NCBI RefSeq assembly: GCF_900176255.2
Contig: NZ_FXEG02000002.1
Coordinates: 682,001-746,000 of the forward strand
DNA length: 64,000 bases
Direction: 5' to 3'
From: Mycobacterium ahvazicum
GTDB lineage: Bacteria > Actinomycetota > Actinomycetes > Mycobacteriales > Mycobacteriaceae
Position 1 is the stretch's first letter. Each line of letters starts with the position of its first letter. A program made the position numbers and the translations under genes. Shown piece after piece: positions 1 to 8,077 of this stretch. The notes under the pieces were generated by a model. That model worked only from the letters and a program-made list of their open reading frames with translations. It did no database searches and was not told the DNA's origin.

Positions 1-363
1 CTTGGCCGCGATCACCGCGCCGCTGTCCAGATCCGCGACCAGCCAGGCGTCGGCGGAGACGTCGGTCGGCAGCGCCGGGGTGTCTGGCGCGGTGACGATG
101 CCGCAGCCGGACAGGGCCTCGCCGCCGACCGGCTTGGCGGGCACCGCCAACGGCATCGGCGGATCGCCGGCCTGCGGCACCTCCGACGAGTCCACCGCGG
201 GTGGAGTATTCACCTTGTACGGGCAGCTGGGAGCCCCGGCGTTGGCGCCGGGGCTCGGCTCCGCGAGCGCGGTGGGCATGCCCGAAGCGGCCGGGGCAGC
301 GGTCATGAAAACCGCCGCAACCAGGCAGGATGCAGAACGTAGGCGAGCTTTTGAGCGGGGCAT
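1..363 (-). CDS. dacB1: D-alanyl-D-alanine carboxypeptidase DacB1, N-terminal part (runs off window)
   Basis: Only the first 121 codons lie in the window; the ATG is at 363. The protein opens with a basic N-terminus (MPRSKAR), a hydrophobic stretch and an Ala-rich cleavage region, so it is a Sec-exported protein. A Pro-rich linker follows, and then the start of the penicillin-binding fold ([17 protein letters not shown]). The SxxK catalytic motif would lie just beyond the edge. DacB-type enzymes trim the terminal D-Ala of peptidoglycan stem peptides outside the membrane. The identity rests on this N-terminus and on position next to the Rv3329-type aminotransferase, as in M. tuberculosis. It diverges from the small gene at 540, sharing an intergenic region of about 176 bases. 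Confidence 0.85.
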   Translation of the reverse strand, partial: MPRSKARLRSASCLVAAVFMTAAPAASGMPTALAEPSPGANAGAPSCPYKVNTPPAVDSSEVPQAGDPPMPLAVPAKPVGGEALSGCGIVTAPDTPALPTDVSADAWLVADLDSGAVIAAK

Positions 364-539
364 TGGTGTGCAGACTAGGCGATGGGGCGCCCGATTGCCG
401 GGAGCCGCGCTGTGACTGCTGAGGCTGATGTGACAAGTTCATCCGTGCGGCGCAGGCTCCGGCAACCCACTACGCTGGCAGGGGCCAACAGCCGTCAGCC
501 ATCAGCCGTCGAAAAGGGTGCGCCATTCCAAGCGAGCGA

Positions 540-833
540 TTGTGGTCGAAGTGGCGGCGCCGCGCGGGCACCAACGGATCCGGCAGCTCGCCGCGATCGC
601 TGGAGCAGCTGTTCAAACAGGTGGAGAAGTCGACCCAGGTACGGCGGACCGGACTTGACCAGGTATTGGCCGAGTTGGAGATGCATCGCGACGCCACCGG
701 CGATCCCGAGGCGCGGTCGGCGCTGGCCTGGCTGTGCAATTCGCTGTCGCGGTTCGTGAACAACCCGAGCGCGGCGCACGCCCGTCAGCTGGTGATGGCC
801 ACCGGCACCGCTAGGGCCGCGCTGGATCGCTGA
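540..833 (+). CDS. Small uncharacterised protein (97 aa)
   Basis: I do not recognise a family. The frame has very strong G/C preference at the third codon position along its whole length, typical of real genes here, and no ATG or GTG start; TTG at 540 is the only common start codon in frame after the last upstream stop. The product has a basic N-terminus (WSKWRRR) and then looks helical, with no membrane segment or signal peptide. Its last 23 bases overlap the 3' end of the convergent aminotransferase gene. A TACGCT element at 471-476 could be a -10 box giving a short leader. Function unknown. Confidence 0.55.
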   Translation: MWSKWRRRAGTNGSGSSPRSLEQLFKQVEKSTQVRRTGLDQVLAELEMHRDATGDPEARSALAWLCNSLSRFVNNPSAAHARQLVMATGTARAALDR

Positions 834-2139
834 GCACGCCGCGCAGGATCGATTCGATCGTGTCGAATTCGGCCTGACCGCTGATCAGCGGCGGCGCCAA
901 CTGGATGACGGAATCGCCGCGATCGTCGGTGCGGCAATACAATCCGGCCTCGAACAGCGCTTTGGACACGTGGCCCAGCAGCGCCCGGCGTTCGGTGTCG
1001 GTGAAGGTCTGTTTGGTCGCCTTGTCTTTGACCAGCTCGACGCCGTAGAAGAAACCCTCGCCGCGTACGTCGCCCACGATCGGCAGGTCGTACAGCTTCT
1101 CCAGGGTGGCGCGGAAGGCGGGCGCGTTGGCCTTGACGTGGTCGTTGATGCCCTCGCGCTCGAAGATGTCAAGGTTGGCCAGGCCGACGGCAGCCGAAAC
1201 CGGGTGGCCGCCAAAGGTATACCCGTGCGGGAACATGGTCTCGCCGTCGTTGAACGGCTCGAACAGCCGCTCGCTGGCGATCATCGCGCCGATCGGTGAG
1301 TAGCCCGACGTCATGCCCTTGGCGCAGGTGATCATGTCGGGAACGTAGCCGACGTCGTCACAGGCGAACATCGAGCCGATCCGGCCGAACGCGCAGATCA
1401 CCTCGTCGGAGACCAGCAGCACGTCGTACTCGTCGCAAATCTCCCGGACCCGCTCGAAATAGCCTGGGGGAGCGGGGATGCTGCCGCCGGCGTTCTGCAC
1501 CGGTTCGAGGAACACCGCGGCCACAGTGTCGGGTCCCTCGAACTCGATCGCCTCGGCGACCCGGTCGGCGGCCCACTGCCCGAATGCTTTTGCGTCGGTG
1601 CGAAAGGGTTCGGGCGCCCGGTAGAAGTTGGTGTTGGGTACCCGGAAGCCGCCCGGCGTGACCGGTTCGAACGGCGCCTTGAACCGCGGCAGTCCGGTGA
1701 TCGCCAGCGCTCCCTGGGTGGTGCCGTGGTAGGCGATCGCGCGCGAAATCACCTTGTGTTTCCCGGGTTTGCCGGTGAGCTTGAAATACTGCTTGGCCAC
1801 TTTCCACGCGGTCTCGACGGCCTCGGTGCCGCCGGTGGTGAAGAACACCCGGTTCAGATCGCCGGGGGCATAGTGGGCCAGGCGCTCGGACAGCTCGATC
1901 GCGGGCGGGGTCGCGTACCCCCACAACGGAAAGAACGCCAGTGTGCTCGCCTGCCGGGCCGCGACCTCTGCCAGTTCGGTGCGGCCGTGGCCGACCTGCA
2001 CGGTGAACAGCCCGGACAGCCCGTCCAGATAGCTCTTGCCGCGGTCGTCGTAGATCATGACGCCCTCACCGCGGGTGATGATCGGCGCGGTGATGTCGGC
2101 GCCGTGCCGGGCGAAGTGCAGCCAAAGATTGTCAGTCAT
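811..2139 (-). CDS. Class III pyridoxal-phosphate aminotransferase
   Basis: About 442 aa, the usual length for class III (omega) aminotransferases, orthologous by position and sequence to Rv3329. Visible landmarks are the cofactor-binding TTGGTEAVETAWK region, the LVSDEVICAFGRIGS segment carrying the Asp that contacts the pyridine nitrogen, and the Schiff-base lysine in ITCAKGMTSGY at about residue 274. The family transfers amino groups between amines or omega-amino acids and keto acids in the cytoplasm; the substrate cannot be read from the sequence. I chose ATG 2139 (MTDNLWLHFARHG), because the frame upstream of it lacks conservation-like character. The gene follows the SDR gene on the same strand with about 32 bases between them, so the two may be co-transcribed. 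Confidence 0.88.
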   Translation of the reverse strand: MTDNLWLHFARHGADITAPIITRGEGVMIYDDRGKSYLDGLSGLFTVQVGHGRTELAEVAARQASTLAFFPLWGYATPPAIELSERLAHYAPGDLNRVFFTTGGTEAVETAWKVAKQYFKLTGKPGKHKVISRAIAYHGTTQGALAITGLPRFKAPFEPVTPGGFRVPNTNFYRAPEPFRTDAKAFGQWAADRVAEAIEFEGPDTVAAVFLEPVQNAGGSIPAPPGYFERVREICDEYDVLLVSDEVICAFGRIGSMFACDDVGYVPDMITCAKGMTSGYSPIGAMIASERLFEPFNDGETMFPHGYTFGGHPVSAAVGLANLDIFEREGINDHVKANAPAFRATLEKLYDLPIVGDVRGEGFFYGVELVKDKATKQTFTDTERRALLGHVSKALFEAGLYCRTDDRGDSVIQLAPPLISGQAEFDTIESILRGVLSDPARP

Positions 2140-2171
2140 GTTGTCAGCGAGCGTAACGCCACGGGCGGCGA

Positions 2172-3017
2172 TCACTTAAGCAATATTCCGGCATCCACCG
2201 ACAGCGTCGTGCCGGTGATGTAGCGGCCGGACTTGGCGCACAGGTAGAGCATCGCTTCCGAGACATCCTCGGCGTCGATCACCGAAACGGGCAGCAGATT
2301 CGTGAAGGCTGACGCGAGCGTCGGGTGCTGCTCGAGGAACCTGTCCATCATCTCGTTGTGGATCATCGGCGTCCCCACCCCGGTCGGATGCACGGAGTTC
2401 ACTCGAATCTCTTTCTCCGCCAATGTAGTTGCGTAATAACGCATCAGGCCGATCACCCCGTGCTTGGCCGCGGTGTAGCCCGCCAGGCCCGGGTTGCGGG
2501 TGTCGAAGTCGCGCCCGATCGATTTGAAGCCCGCCGCCGAGCTGGTGATGACGACCGCCCCGCCGTCCTGGTGCGCGAGCAGATGCGGCAAGGCCGCTTC
2601 GATCGTGGAGTAGACGCCGTTGAGCATGATGTCGATCGCATCGACGTAGGAATCCATCGTCGGCTCGGCGAGGCCGATGCCCGGCCCCACGCCGGCATTG
2701 GCCAGGACGAAGTCCAGGCGACCGAGCTCGGCCACGCCGTTCGCCAGTACCGACTGAAGACGTTCGAAGTCACGCACATCGGCCTGCTCGGCGACGATGC
2801 GGCGACCGGTCTTCTCGACCAGGTTGACCGTCTCGTCCAGATCCTCGGGACAGCTCAGCGAATAAGCGACGGTGTCGATCTGCCGGCAGATGTCCACGGC
2901 GATGATGTCCGCGCCCTCCTCGGCGAACCGCAGCGCGTGCGCGCGGCCCTGCCCGCGCGCTGCACCGGTGATGAATGCGACCTTGCCTTCCAAGCGGCCT
3001 TCCAAGCGCCCCGTCAT
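2172..3017 (-). CDS. Mycofactocin-coupled SDR family oxidoreductase
   Basis: A 281-aa short-chain dehydrogenase. The cofactor motif TGAARGQGRAHA has the RGQGR form typical of the mycofactocin-dependent subgroup, whose NAD(H) is thought to stay bound and be recycled by mycofactocin. Other family marks are DVR near residue 80, LANAGVG, ITSSAAG with the catalytic Ser, and YTAAKHG with the catalytic Tyr/Lys. The substrate is probably an alcohol or steroid-like compound, but this is inference. The start contains a 12-bp tandem duplication, so the protein begins with a doubled GRLE. It diverges from sigJ, with 81 bases between the starts. Confidence 0.88.
   Translation of the reverse strand: MTGRLEGRLEGKVAFITGAARGQGRAHALRFAEEGADIIAVDICRQIDTVAYSLSCPEDLDETVNLVEKTGRRIVAEQADVRDFERLQSVLANGVAELGRLDFVLANAGVGPGIGLAEPTMDSYVDAIDIMLNGVYSTIEAALPHLLAHQDGGAVVITSSAAGFKSIGRDFDTRNPGLAGYTAAKHGVIGLMRYYATTLAEKEIRVNSVHPTGVGTPMIHNEMMDRFLEQHPTLASAFTNLLPVSVIDAEDVSEAMLYLCAKSGRYITGTTLSVDAGILLK
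2985..3008. repeat. 12-bp tandem duplication at the SDR N-terminus
   Basis: GCCTTCCAAGCG occurs twice in direct succession (2985-2996 and 2997-3008). It duplicates four codons (Gly-Arg-Leu-Glu) directly after the start of the SDR gene without breaking the frame. Confidence 0.9.
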
Positions 3018-3098
3018 GAATCCACTGTGCTGCCGGACCGGGGCCGCCGGCAGCCAGTGCGCGCACAGTTGTAGTCAGGATGCGCATAGGCTCGGGAC

Positions 3099-4031
3099 AT
3101 GACCGCAACGCAGGTCACCGATTTCGAAGCGCTGCGCCCCCATCTGATGGCGGTTGCGTACCGGGTGACGGGCACCGTGGCCGACGCGGAGGACATCGTC
3201 CAGGAAGCGTGGCTGCGCTGGGACGGACAAGACGCGACGATCACCGACCTGCGCGCCTGGCTGACGACCGTGGTGAGTCGGCTCGGACTGGATCGGCTGC
3301 GCTCGGCCGCCCACCGGCGCGAGACCTACACCGGCAACTGGCTGCCCGAGCCGGTGGTGACCGGCTTTGACGGCACCGATCCGCTGGCTGCCGTGGTGGC
3401 GCGCGAGGACGCCCGGTTCGCGGCGATGGTGGTGCTGGAGCGGCTGTCCCCGGATCAGCGGGTCGCCTTTGTGTTGCACGACGGGTTCTCGATGCCGTTC
3501 GCCGAAGTGGCCGAGGTGCTGGGAACCAACGAGCCGGCCGCCCGGCAGCTGGCCTCGCGGGCCCGCAAGGCCGTCGCGAGCCAGCCGCCGCCGGAACCCG
3601 ATCCATCGCACAACGAGGTGGTCGGCAAGCTGATGGCCGCGATGGCCTCCGGCGACCTGGAAGCGGTGGTGGCGCTGCTGCATCCGGACGTGACATTGAC
3701 TGGCGACGCGAATGGCAAGGCGCCCACCGCAATCAACGTCATCCACGGGGCAGACAAGGTGGCGCGATTCTTCTTCGGCCTGGCCAACCGCTACGGCCCG
3801 GCGATGTTCACGACGTATCAGCTCGGGTTGGTCAATGGCGAACTCGGCGGCTACACCGCGGGGGTGCCCGCCGGCGACGGGTATCGCGAGATGATGCCCC
3901 GGATCATGGCGATGACGGTGCGCGACGGAAAGGTCTGTGCCCTATGGGATGTCGCTAATCCCGACAAGTTCAGCGGATCCCCGCTGCGCCTTCCGTCGCC
4001 CACGGAACGCGGCAACTATCACCCGAATTGA
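3099..4031 (+). CDS. sigJ: ECF41-type RNA polymerase sigma factor SigJ
   Basis: A 310-aa sigma factor. Residues 1-70 hold region 2 (RVTGTVADAEDIVQEAWLRW) and about residues 100-165 hold region 4 (LSPDQRVAFVLHDGFSMPF followed by the recognition helix). The C-terminal 130 residues form a SnoaL/NTF2-like domain. This arrangement defines ECF41 factors. The fused domain carries the group's signatures: a DGGGK-like GDANGK segment near residue 205 and the NPDK motif near the C-terminus. In studied ECF41 proteins this extension both supports and limits activity, replacing a classical anti-sigma factor. ECF41 genes usually sit beside carboxymuconolactone-decarboxylase, oxidoreductase or epimerase genes; here a CMD-family gene overlaps its 3' end by 62 bases, and an SDR gene diverges from its 5' end. 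Orthologue of Rv3328c. Confidence 0.93.
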   Translation: MTATQVTDFEALRPHLMAVAYRVTGTVADAEDIVQEAWLRWDGQDATITDLRAWLTTVVSRLGLDRLRSAAHRRETYTGNWLPEPVVTGFDGTDPLAAVVAREDARFAAMVVLERLSPDQRVAFVLHDGFSMPFAEVAEVLGTNEPAARQLASRARKAVASQPPPEPDPSHNEVVGKLMAAMASGDLEAVVALLHPDVTLTGDANGKAPTAINVIHGADKVARFFFGLANRYGPAMFTTYQLGLVNGELGGYTAGVPAGDGYREMMPRIMAMTVRDGKVCALWDVANPDKFSGSPLRLPSPTERGNYHPN

Positions 4032-4569
4032 AGCCCTGCTCGGTGATGCCCAGCGCCGAGTTCACCCGCGCCCGCATGTTCTCCAAGCCGATCTGATAGG
4101 TCAGCTCGATCACCCCGGCGTCACCGAACCGCGCCCGCAGGTCGGCCACCTGCTCGTCGGTGACGGTGTGCGGATCGGTAGTCATGGCGTCGGCGTAGGC
4201 GATCGCGGCGCGCTCGTCGTCGGTGAACGCCGCCGAGGTGGCGTAGTCGTCGATCTTCCTGAGCCGCTTGATGTCGAGGCCGTCCAGGCGCTGCAGCATG
4301 GACCCGAAGTCGACGCACCACGAGCACCCGATCGAGCGCGCGGTCCAGTACACGGCGAGCTCACGGACACTGATCGGTAGCGTGCGGGACGCCCGGTCGA
4401 CCAGGGTCTCGTGCACGGCGCCGGCGACCATCAGCCGGCGATGATGCGCGGCCACCGCGAACGGTTCGGGCACCTGGCCATAGCGCCGCTTGGCGATCCG
4501 GTACATGGCGCGGGTCATCAGGCCGGCGCTCTTGGGTGGTAGCGGCTGGATGCGTGTTTTCTGAGTCAT
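3970..4569 (-). CDS. AhpD/carboxymuconolactone decarboxylase family protein
   Basis: 199 aa from ATG 4569. The core around residues 75-115 includes a CxxC pair (IGCSWCVDFG), the redox-active motif of AhpD-like alkylhydroperoxidase proteins. A second helical repeat follows (FTDDERAAIAYADAM). Such proteins act as disulfide-dependent peroxidase partners or as decarboxylases; the exact reaction is unknown. It converges on sigJ and overlaps its 3' end. A near-consensus ECF41 promoter sits directly upstream (4578-4604), so SigJ is the likely driver. The CGTC element ends only 8 bases before the ATG, which implies a leaderless or nearly leaderless transcript. Confidence 0.85.
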   Translation of the reverse strand: MTQKTRIQPLPPKSAGLMTRAMYRIAKRRYGQVPEPFAVAAHHRRLMVAGAVHETLVDRASRTLPISVRELAVYWTARSIGCSWCVDFGSMLQRLDGLDIKRLRKIDDYATSAAFTDDERAAIAYADAMTTDPHTVTDEQVADLRARFGDAGVIELTYQIGLENMRARVNSALGITEQGFNSGDSCRVPWATEGAAGIR

Positions 4570-4577
4570 ACGTTCAA

Positions 4578-4604
4578 GACGACGCAGCTTCGGGGAGTGT
4601 GACC
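4578..4604 (-). promoter_or_regulatory. Putative SigJ (ECF41) promoter of the CMD gene
   Basis: On the minus strand, GGTCACA (4604-4598) is followed by 16 bases and then CGTC (4581-4578). The published ECF41 consensus is TGTCACA-N16-CGTC, so all but one base of the -35 element, the spacer length and the -10 element match. It lies just upstream of the CMD gene next to the ECF41 factor sigJ. The element is seen directly; assigning it to SigJ is inference from the group rule. Confidence 0.7.
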
Positions 4605-4651
4605 AAGCTTCTTCCAAGAATCCGATAAGGATCCCCGGCAAGTGTGGGGTG

Positions 4652-5098
4652 ATGACTTACTGCTATTTCGACGAGCCGCCCCGCCTGGAAGACATCGAGC
4701 CGGCCACCCACAGCGAGGTGCTGGTCGCCGAGCCGCGGCTGGACCAGGCTCGCGTCCGGGCCGCGGTCGACGCGGTTTTCGCTGCTCACCCCGACCTGGG
4801 CACCGTGTTCGAGTCGAAATTGAAGATCTGGATGACCCGACCGGGCGGCGGCTGGGCGTGGGGGGTGGAACCACCCGGCGGCAGCGTCACCGACGTCACT
4901 GCGCGGCATTTGGCCAGTTTCGACATGCACACCGGCCGGTTGTTCGCGGTCTCGCTGCTGCCGGGCGAACCCGACCGCGTGGTGCTGACCGCCAGCCGGC
5001 TGTGCATCGACGAAGCGGCCTGGCGGGCGGTGGTCGACGACCTGGTCGCCGAGTGCCACACCGCCGGGCTCAGCGTGAGAACATCAGCGCGCGCTTGA
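4652..5098 (+). CDS. Condensation-domain-like stand-alone protein
   Basis: 148 aa starting at ATG 4652; a GTG one codon upstream is an alternative, and GTGGGG precedes as a weak ribosome site. The first half (VRAAVDAVFAAHPDLGTVFE) and the later segment (SRLCIDEAAWRAVVDDLVAE) resemble the N-terminal lobe of peptide-synthetase condensation domains. At the place of the catalytic HHxxxDG motif it reads SRLCIDE, so both histidines are missing and it is probably not a catalytic condensation enzyme. It may be a binding or regulatory relic. No carrier or adenylation domain lies nearby. Its 3' end overlaps the convergent sdhB by 29 bases. The family assignment is a fold impression only. Confidence 0.6.
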   Translation: MTYCYFDEPPRLEDIEPATHSEVLVAEPRLDQARVRAAVDAVFAAHPDLGTVFESKLKIWMTRPGGGWAWGVEPPGGSVTDVTARHLASFDMHTGRLFAVSLLPGEPDRVVLTASRLCIDEAAWRAVVDDLVAECHTAGLSVRTSARA

Positions 5099-5849
5099 CC
5101 TCTTGGATCGCCTTGGTGACCTGAATTCCACGCGGGCAGGACTCCGTGCAGTTGAACGTGGTGCGGCAGCGCCACACCCCGTCGACCTCGTTGAGGATGT
5201 CGAGGCGCTCAGCGGCGGCCTCGTCGCGGCTGTCGAAGATGAACCGGTGCGCGTTGACGATCGCGGCCGGGCCGAAGTAGGTGCCCTCGCTCCAGAACAC
5301 CGGGCAGCTGGTGGTGCAGCACGCGCACAGGATGCACTTGGTGGTGTCGTCGTAGCGGGCGCGGTCGGTCGGGCTTTGGATGCGCTCGCGGGTCGGCGGG
5401 TTGCCGCTGGTGATCAGGTACGGCTTCACCGCCCGGTAGGCGTCGAAGAACGGCTCCATGTCGACGACCAGGTCCTTCTCCACCGGCAGACCACGGATCG
5501 GCTCGACCGTGATCGTCAGGGACTTGCCCGGTCTCTTGGGCAGCAGGTCGCGCATCAGCACCTTGCAGGCCAGCCGGTTCACGCCGTTGATCCGCATCGC
5601 GTCGGATCCGCAGACGCCGTGGGCGCAGGATCGCCGGAAGGTCAACGTGCCGTCCAGGTAGCCCTTGATGTAGATCAGCAGGTTGAGTAGCCGGTCGCTG
5701 GGCAGACACGGCACCCGAAAGCTTTGCCAGCCACCGGTTTTCGCGAACGCATCGGGATCGTCGGGATTGAACCGGGCGATCTTGAGAGTCACCATCACGG
5801 CGCCGTCCGGAACGGCGGGCAGGGGTGGTTCCCCGACCTCTTCAGACAT
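5070..5849 (-). CDS. sdhB: Succinate dehydrogenase iron-sulfur subunit
   Basis: 259 aa. It carries the three Fe-S centres of complex II: the plant-type [2Fe-2S] cysteines in CAHGVCGSDAM with a further Cys in NRLACK, then CILCACCTTSCP and the CRTTFNCTESCPRG segment, which together bind the [4Fe-4S] and [3Fe-4S] clusters. It passes electrons from SdhA flavin to the membrane quinone site. It is the last gene of sdhCDAB, its start overlapping the sdhA stop by one base. Length and order match Rv3319. Confidence 0.96.
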   Translation of the reverse strand: MSEEVGEPPLPAVPDGAVMVTLKIARFNPDDPDAFAKTGGWQSFRVPCLPSDRLLNLLIYIKGYLDGTLTFRRSCAHGVCGSDAMRINGVNRLACKVLMRDLLPKRPGKSLTITVEPIRGLPVEKDLVVDMEPFFDAYRAVKPYLITSGNPPTRERIQSPTDRARYDDTTKCILCACCTTSCPVFWSEGTYFGPAAIVNAHRFIFDSRDEAAAERLDILNEVDGVWRCRTTFNCTESCPRGIQVTKAIQEVKRALMFSR

Positions 5850-7603
5850 CAGTACTTCCGCTCCTTGGGTTCGTAGCGCGTCTGCACGACGGGCTTGAAG
5901 TCGAGCGCGATGTCGCTCAACAGCTCGCTGCCCTGCTTGTAAGCCATGGTGTGGCGCATGTAGTTGACGTCGTCCCGGTTCGGATAGTCCTCGCGGGCAT
6001 GTCCGCCGCGGGACTCCTTGCGATTCAAGGCGCCGACGACGGTGACTTCGGCCAGCTCCAGCAGGAAGCCCAGCTCGATGGCTTCCAGCAAGTCACTGTT
6101 GAATCGTTTTCCCTTGTCGTGCACGCTGATTCGCGAGTAGCGCTCCTTGAGCGCGTGGATGTCGGTGAGCGCCTGCTTGAGTGTTTCCTCGGTGCGGAAC
6201 ACCGCGGCGTTGTTGTCCATCGTCTGTTGCAGGGCGCCACGGATGTCGGCGACGCGTTCGTTGCCGTGCTCGCTCAGGATGTCGGCCACCCAGCCGACGA
6301 CCATGGCCTCCGGATTCGGCGGCATGTCGACGAAGTCGTGGCCCCGAGCGTAGCTGGCCGCGGCGATGCCGGCGCGGCGGCCGAAGACGTTGATGTCCAG
6401 CAGCGAGTTGGTGCCCAGCCGATTGGCGCCGTGCACGGAGACGCATGCGCACTCACCGGCCGCGTACAGGCCGGGGACGGTGGATGTGTTGTCCCGCAAC
6501 ACTTGTCCGGAGACCGTGGTCGGGATGCCGCCCATCACGTAGTGACAGGTGGGGTAGACGGGGACGAGCTCGTGGACGGGGTCGACGCCCAGGTAGGTGC
6601 GGGCGAACTCGGTGATGTCGGGCAGCTTGGATTCCAGCACGTCTTCGCCGAGGTGGCGGACGTCGATGTACACGTAATCCTTATGCGGCCCGGCACCACG
6701 GCCCTCCAGGACCTCCAGGACCATCGAGCGGGCCACGATGTCGCGGGGGGCCAGGTCCACGATCGTCGGGGCGTAGCGCTCCATGAAGCGTTCGCCCTCG
6801 CCGTTGAGCAGCCGGCCGCCCTCGCCGCGCACGGCCTCCGAGATCAGGATGCCCAGACCGGCCAGTCCGGTCGGGTGGAACTGGTGAAATTCCATGTCCT
6901 CCAACGGAAGTCCCTTGCGGAACACGATGCCGATACCGTCGCCGGTCAACGTGTGCGCGTTGGAGGTGGTCTTGTACATGCGCCCGGAGCCACCGGTCGC
7001 CAGCACGACGGCCTTGGCGTGGAAGACGTGGATGCGACCGGTGGCCAGCTCATAGGCGACGACGCCGGTGGCCACCGGGCCGCTGGGCGTCTGGGTGAGC
7101 ACCAGGTCGAGCGCGTAGAACTCGTTGAAGAACTGCACGTCGTGCTTGACGCAGTTTTGGTAGAGCGTCTGCAGGATCATGTGGCCGGTGCGGTCCGCGG
7201 CGTAGCAGGCGCGCCGAACCGGGGCCTTGCCGTGATCACGGGTGTGGCCGCCGAAGCGGCGCTGGTCGATCCGGCCCTCGGGGGTGCGGTTGAACGGCAT
7301 CCCCATCTTCTCCAGGTCGAGCACCGCGTCGATGGCTTCCTTGCACATGATCTCGACGGCGTCCTGGTCCGCGAGGTAGTCACCGCCCTTGACGGTGTCG
7401 AAGGTATGCCACTCCCAGTTGTCGTCCTCGACGTTGGCCAGTGCCGCGCACATGCCGCCCTGGGCGGCGCCGGTGTGGCTACGGGTCGGGTACAGCTTGG
7501 TCAGCACCGCGGTGCGCACCTGGGGGCCGGCCTCGACGGCTGCCCGCATCCCGGCACCGCCCGCGCCGACGATCACCACGTCGTATCGGTGTTGCTGGAT
7601 CAC
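5849..7603 (-). CDS. sdhA: Succinate dehydrogenase flavoprotein subunit
   Basis: 584 aa, full length. The N-terminal FAD-binding Rossmann motif is VIVGAGGAGMRAAVE. SHTGAAQGGM contains the His that covalently holds FAD in this family. HQFHPTGLAG and the GGEAC-like region are replaced by family equivalents (MGGIPTTVSG, YAAGECACVSVHGANRLG). It oxidises succinate to fumarate on the cytoplasmic face. It sits between sdhD and sdhB with minimal spacing, as one operon. Orthologue of Rv3318. Confidence 0.97.
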   Translation of the reverse strand: MIQQHRYDVVIVGAGGAGMRAAVEAGPQVRTAVLTKLYPTRSHTGAAQGGMCAALANVEDDNWEWHTFDTVKGGDYLADQDAVEIMCKEAIDAVLDLEKMGMPFNRTPEGRIDQRRFGGHTRDHGKAPVRRACYAADRTGHMILQTLYQNCVKHDVQFFNEFYALDLVLTQTPSGPVATGVVAYELATGRIHVFHAKAVVLATGGSGRMYKTTSNAHTLTGDGIGIVFRKGLPLEDMEFHQFHPTGLAGLGILISEAVRGEGGRLLNGEGERFMERYAPTIVDLAPRDIVARSMVLEVLEGRGAGPHKDYVYIDVRHLGEDVLESKLPDITEFARTYLGVDPVHELVPVYPTCHYVMGGIPTTVSGQVLRDNTSTVPGLYAAGECACVSVHGANRLGTNSLLDINVFGRRAGIAAASYARGHDFVDMPPNPEAMVVGWVADILSEHGNERVADIRGALQQTMDNNAAVFRTEETLKQALTDIHALKERYSRISVHDKGKRFNSDLLEAIELGFLLELAEVTVVGALNRKESRGGHAREDYPNRDDVNYMRHTMAYKQGSELLSDIALDFKPVVQTRYEPKERKY

Positions 7604-7606
7604 GGG

Positions 7607-8077
7607 TTAGCCTCCGACATCGGGGTTGAACGTCATCAACACGTAGGTACCCAGCACCAACGTGAATCCCATCGACAACAGCAGCAGGCTGTTCAGCCAG
7701 AACCGGGTGCTGTTCTTGCGGCTGTAGTCGTCGATGATGGTGCGCAGGCCGTTACCGCCGTGCAATTGCGCCAGCCACAGCAGCGATAGGTCCCAGAACT
7801 GCCAGAACGGCGACGCCCAGCGCTGCGCCACGTAGTTGAAGTCGATGCGGTACACGCCGTTGTCCCACATCAGCATGATGAACAGGTGCCCGATCGCCAG
7901 GAAGACCAGCGCGACGCCGGAGAACCGCATGAACAGCCAGGCGAATTTCTCGAAGTTGGGGATGCCAGACCGCCGCCGGGGTGAGCGCGGGTTGTCCAGG
8001 CTGGGCGGGCGATCGTGGCTGCGCTGCAGGACCGGCGCTACCTCGCCCCGGCCGAGCTGAAGGTCGGGGCTGCTCAT
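7607..8077 (-). CDS. sdhD: Succinate dehydrogenase membrane anchor subunit
   Basis: 156 aa from ATG 8077, whose ATGA overlaps the sdhC stop by 4 bases. There are three predicted membrane segments (WLFMRFSGVALVFLAIGHLF; WQFWDLSLLWLAQLHGGNGL; LNSLLLLSMGFTLVLGTYVL). His residues in the first and second segments are candidates for haem b contact. The N-terminal 45 residues are soluble and charged. It helps form the quinone pocket and anchors SdhAB. Orthologue of Rv3317. Confidence 0.93.
   Translation of the reverse strand: MSSPDLQLGRGEVAPVLQRSHDRPPSLDNPRSPRRRSGIPNFEKFAWLFMRFSGVALVFLAIGHLFIMLMWDNGVYRIDFNYVAQRWASPFWQFWDLSLLWLAQLHGGNGLRTIIDDYSRKNSTRFWLNSLLLLSMGFTLVLGTYVLMTFNPDVGG

Noticed and set aside
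5825..7789. A 654-codon open frame on the + strand
   Set aside because: It is antisense to sdhA, low-complexity and Val/Asp/His-rich; it reflects GC-biased codon use of the real gene.
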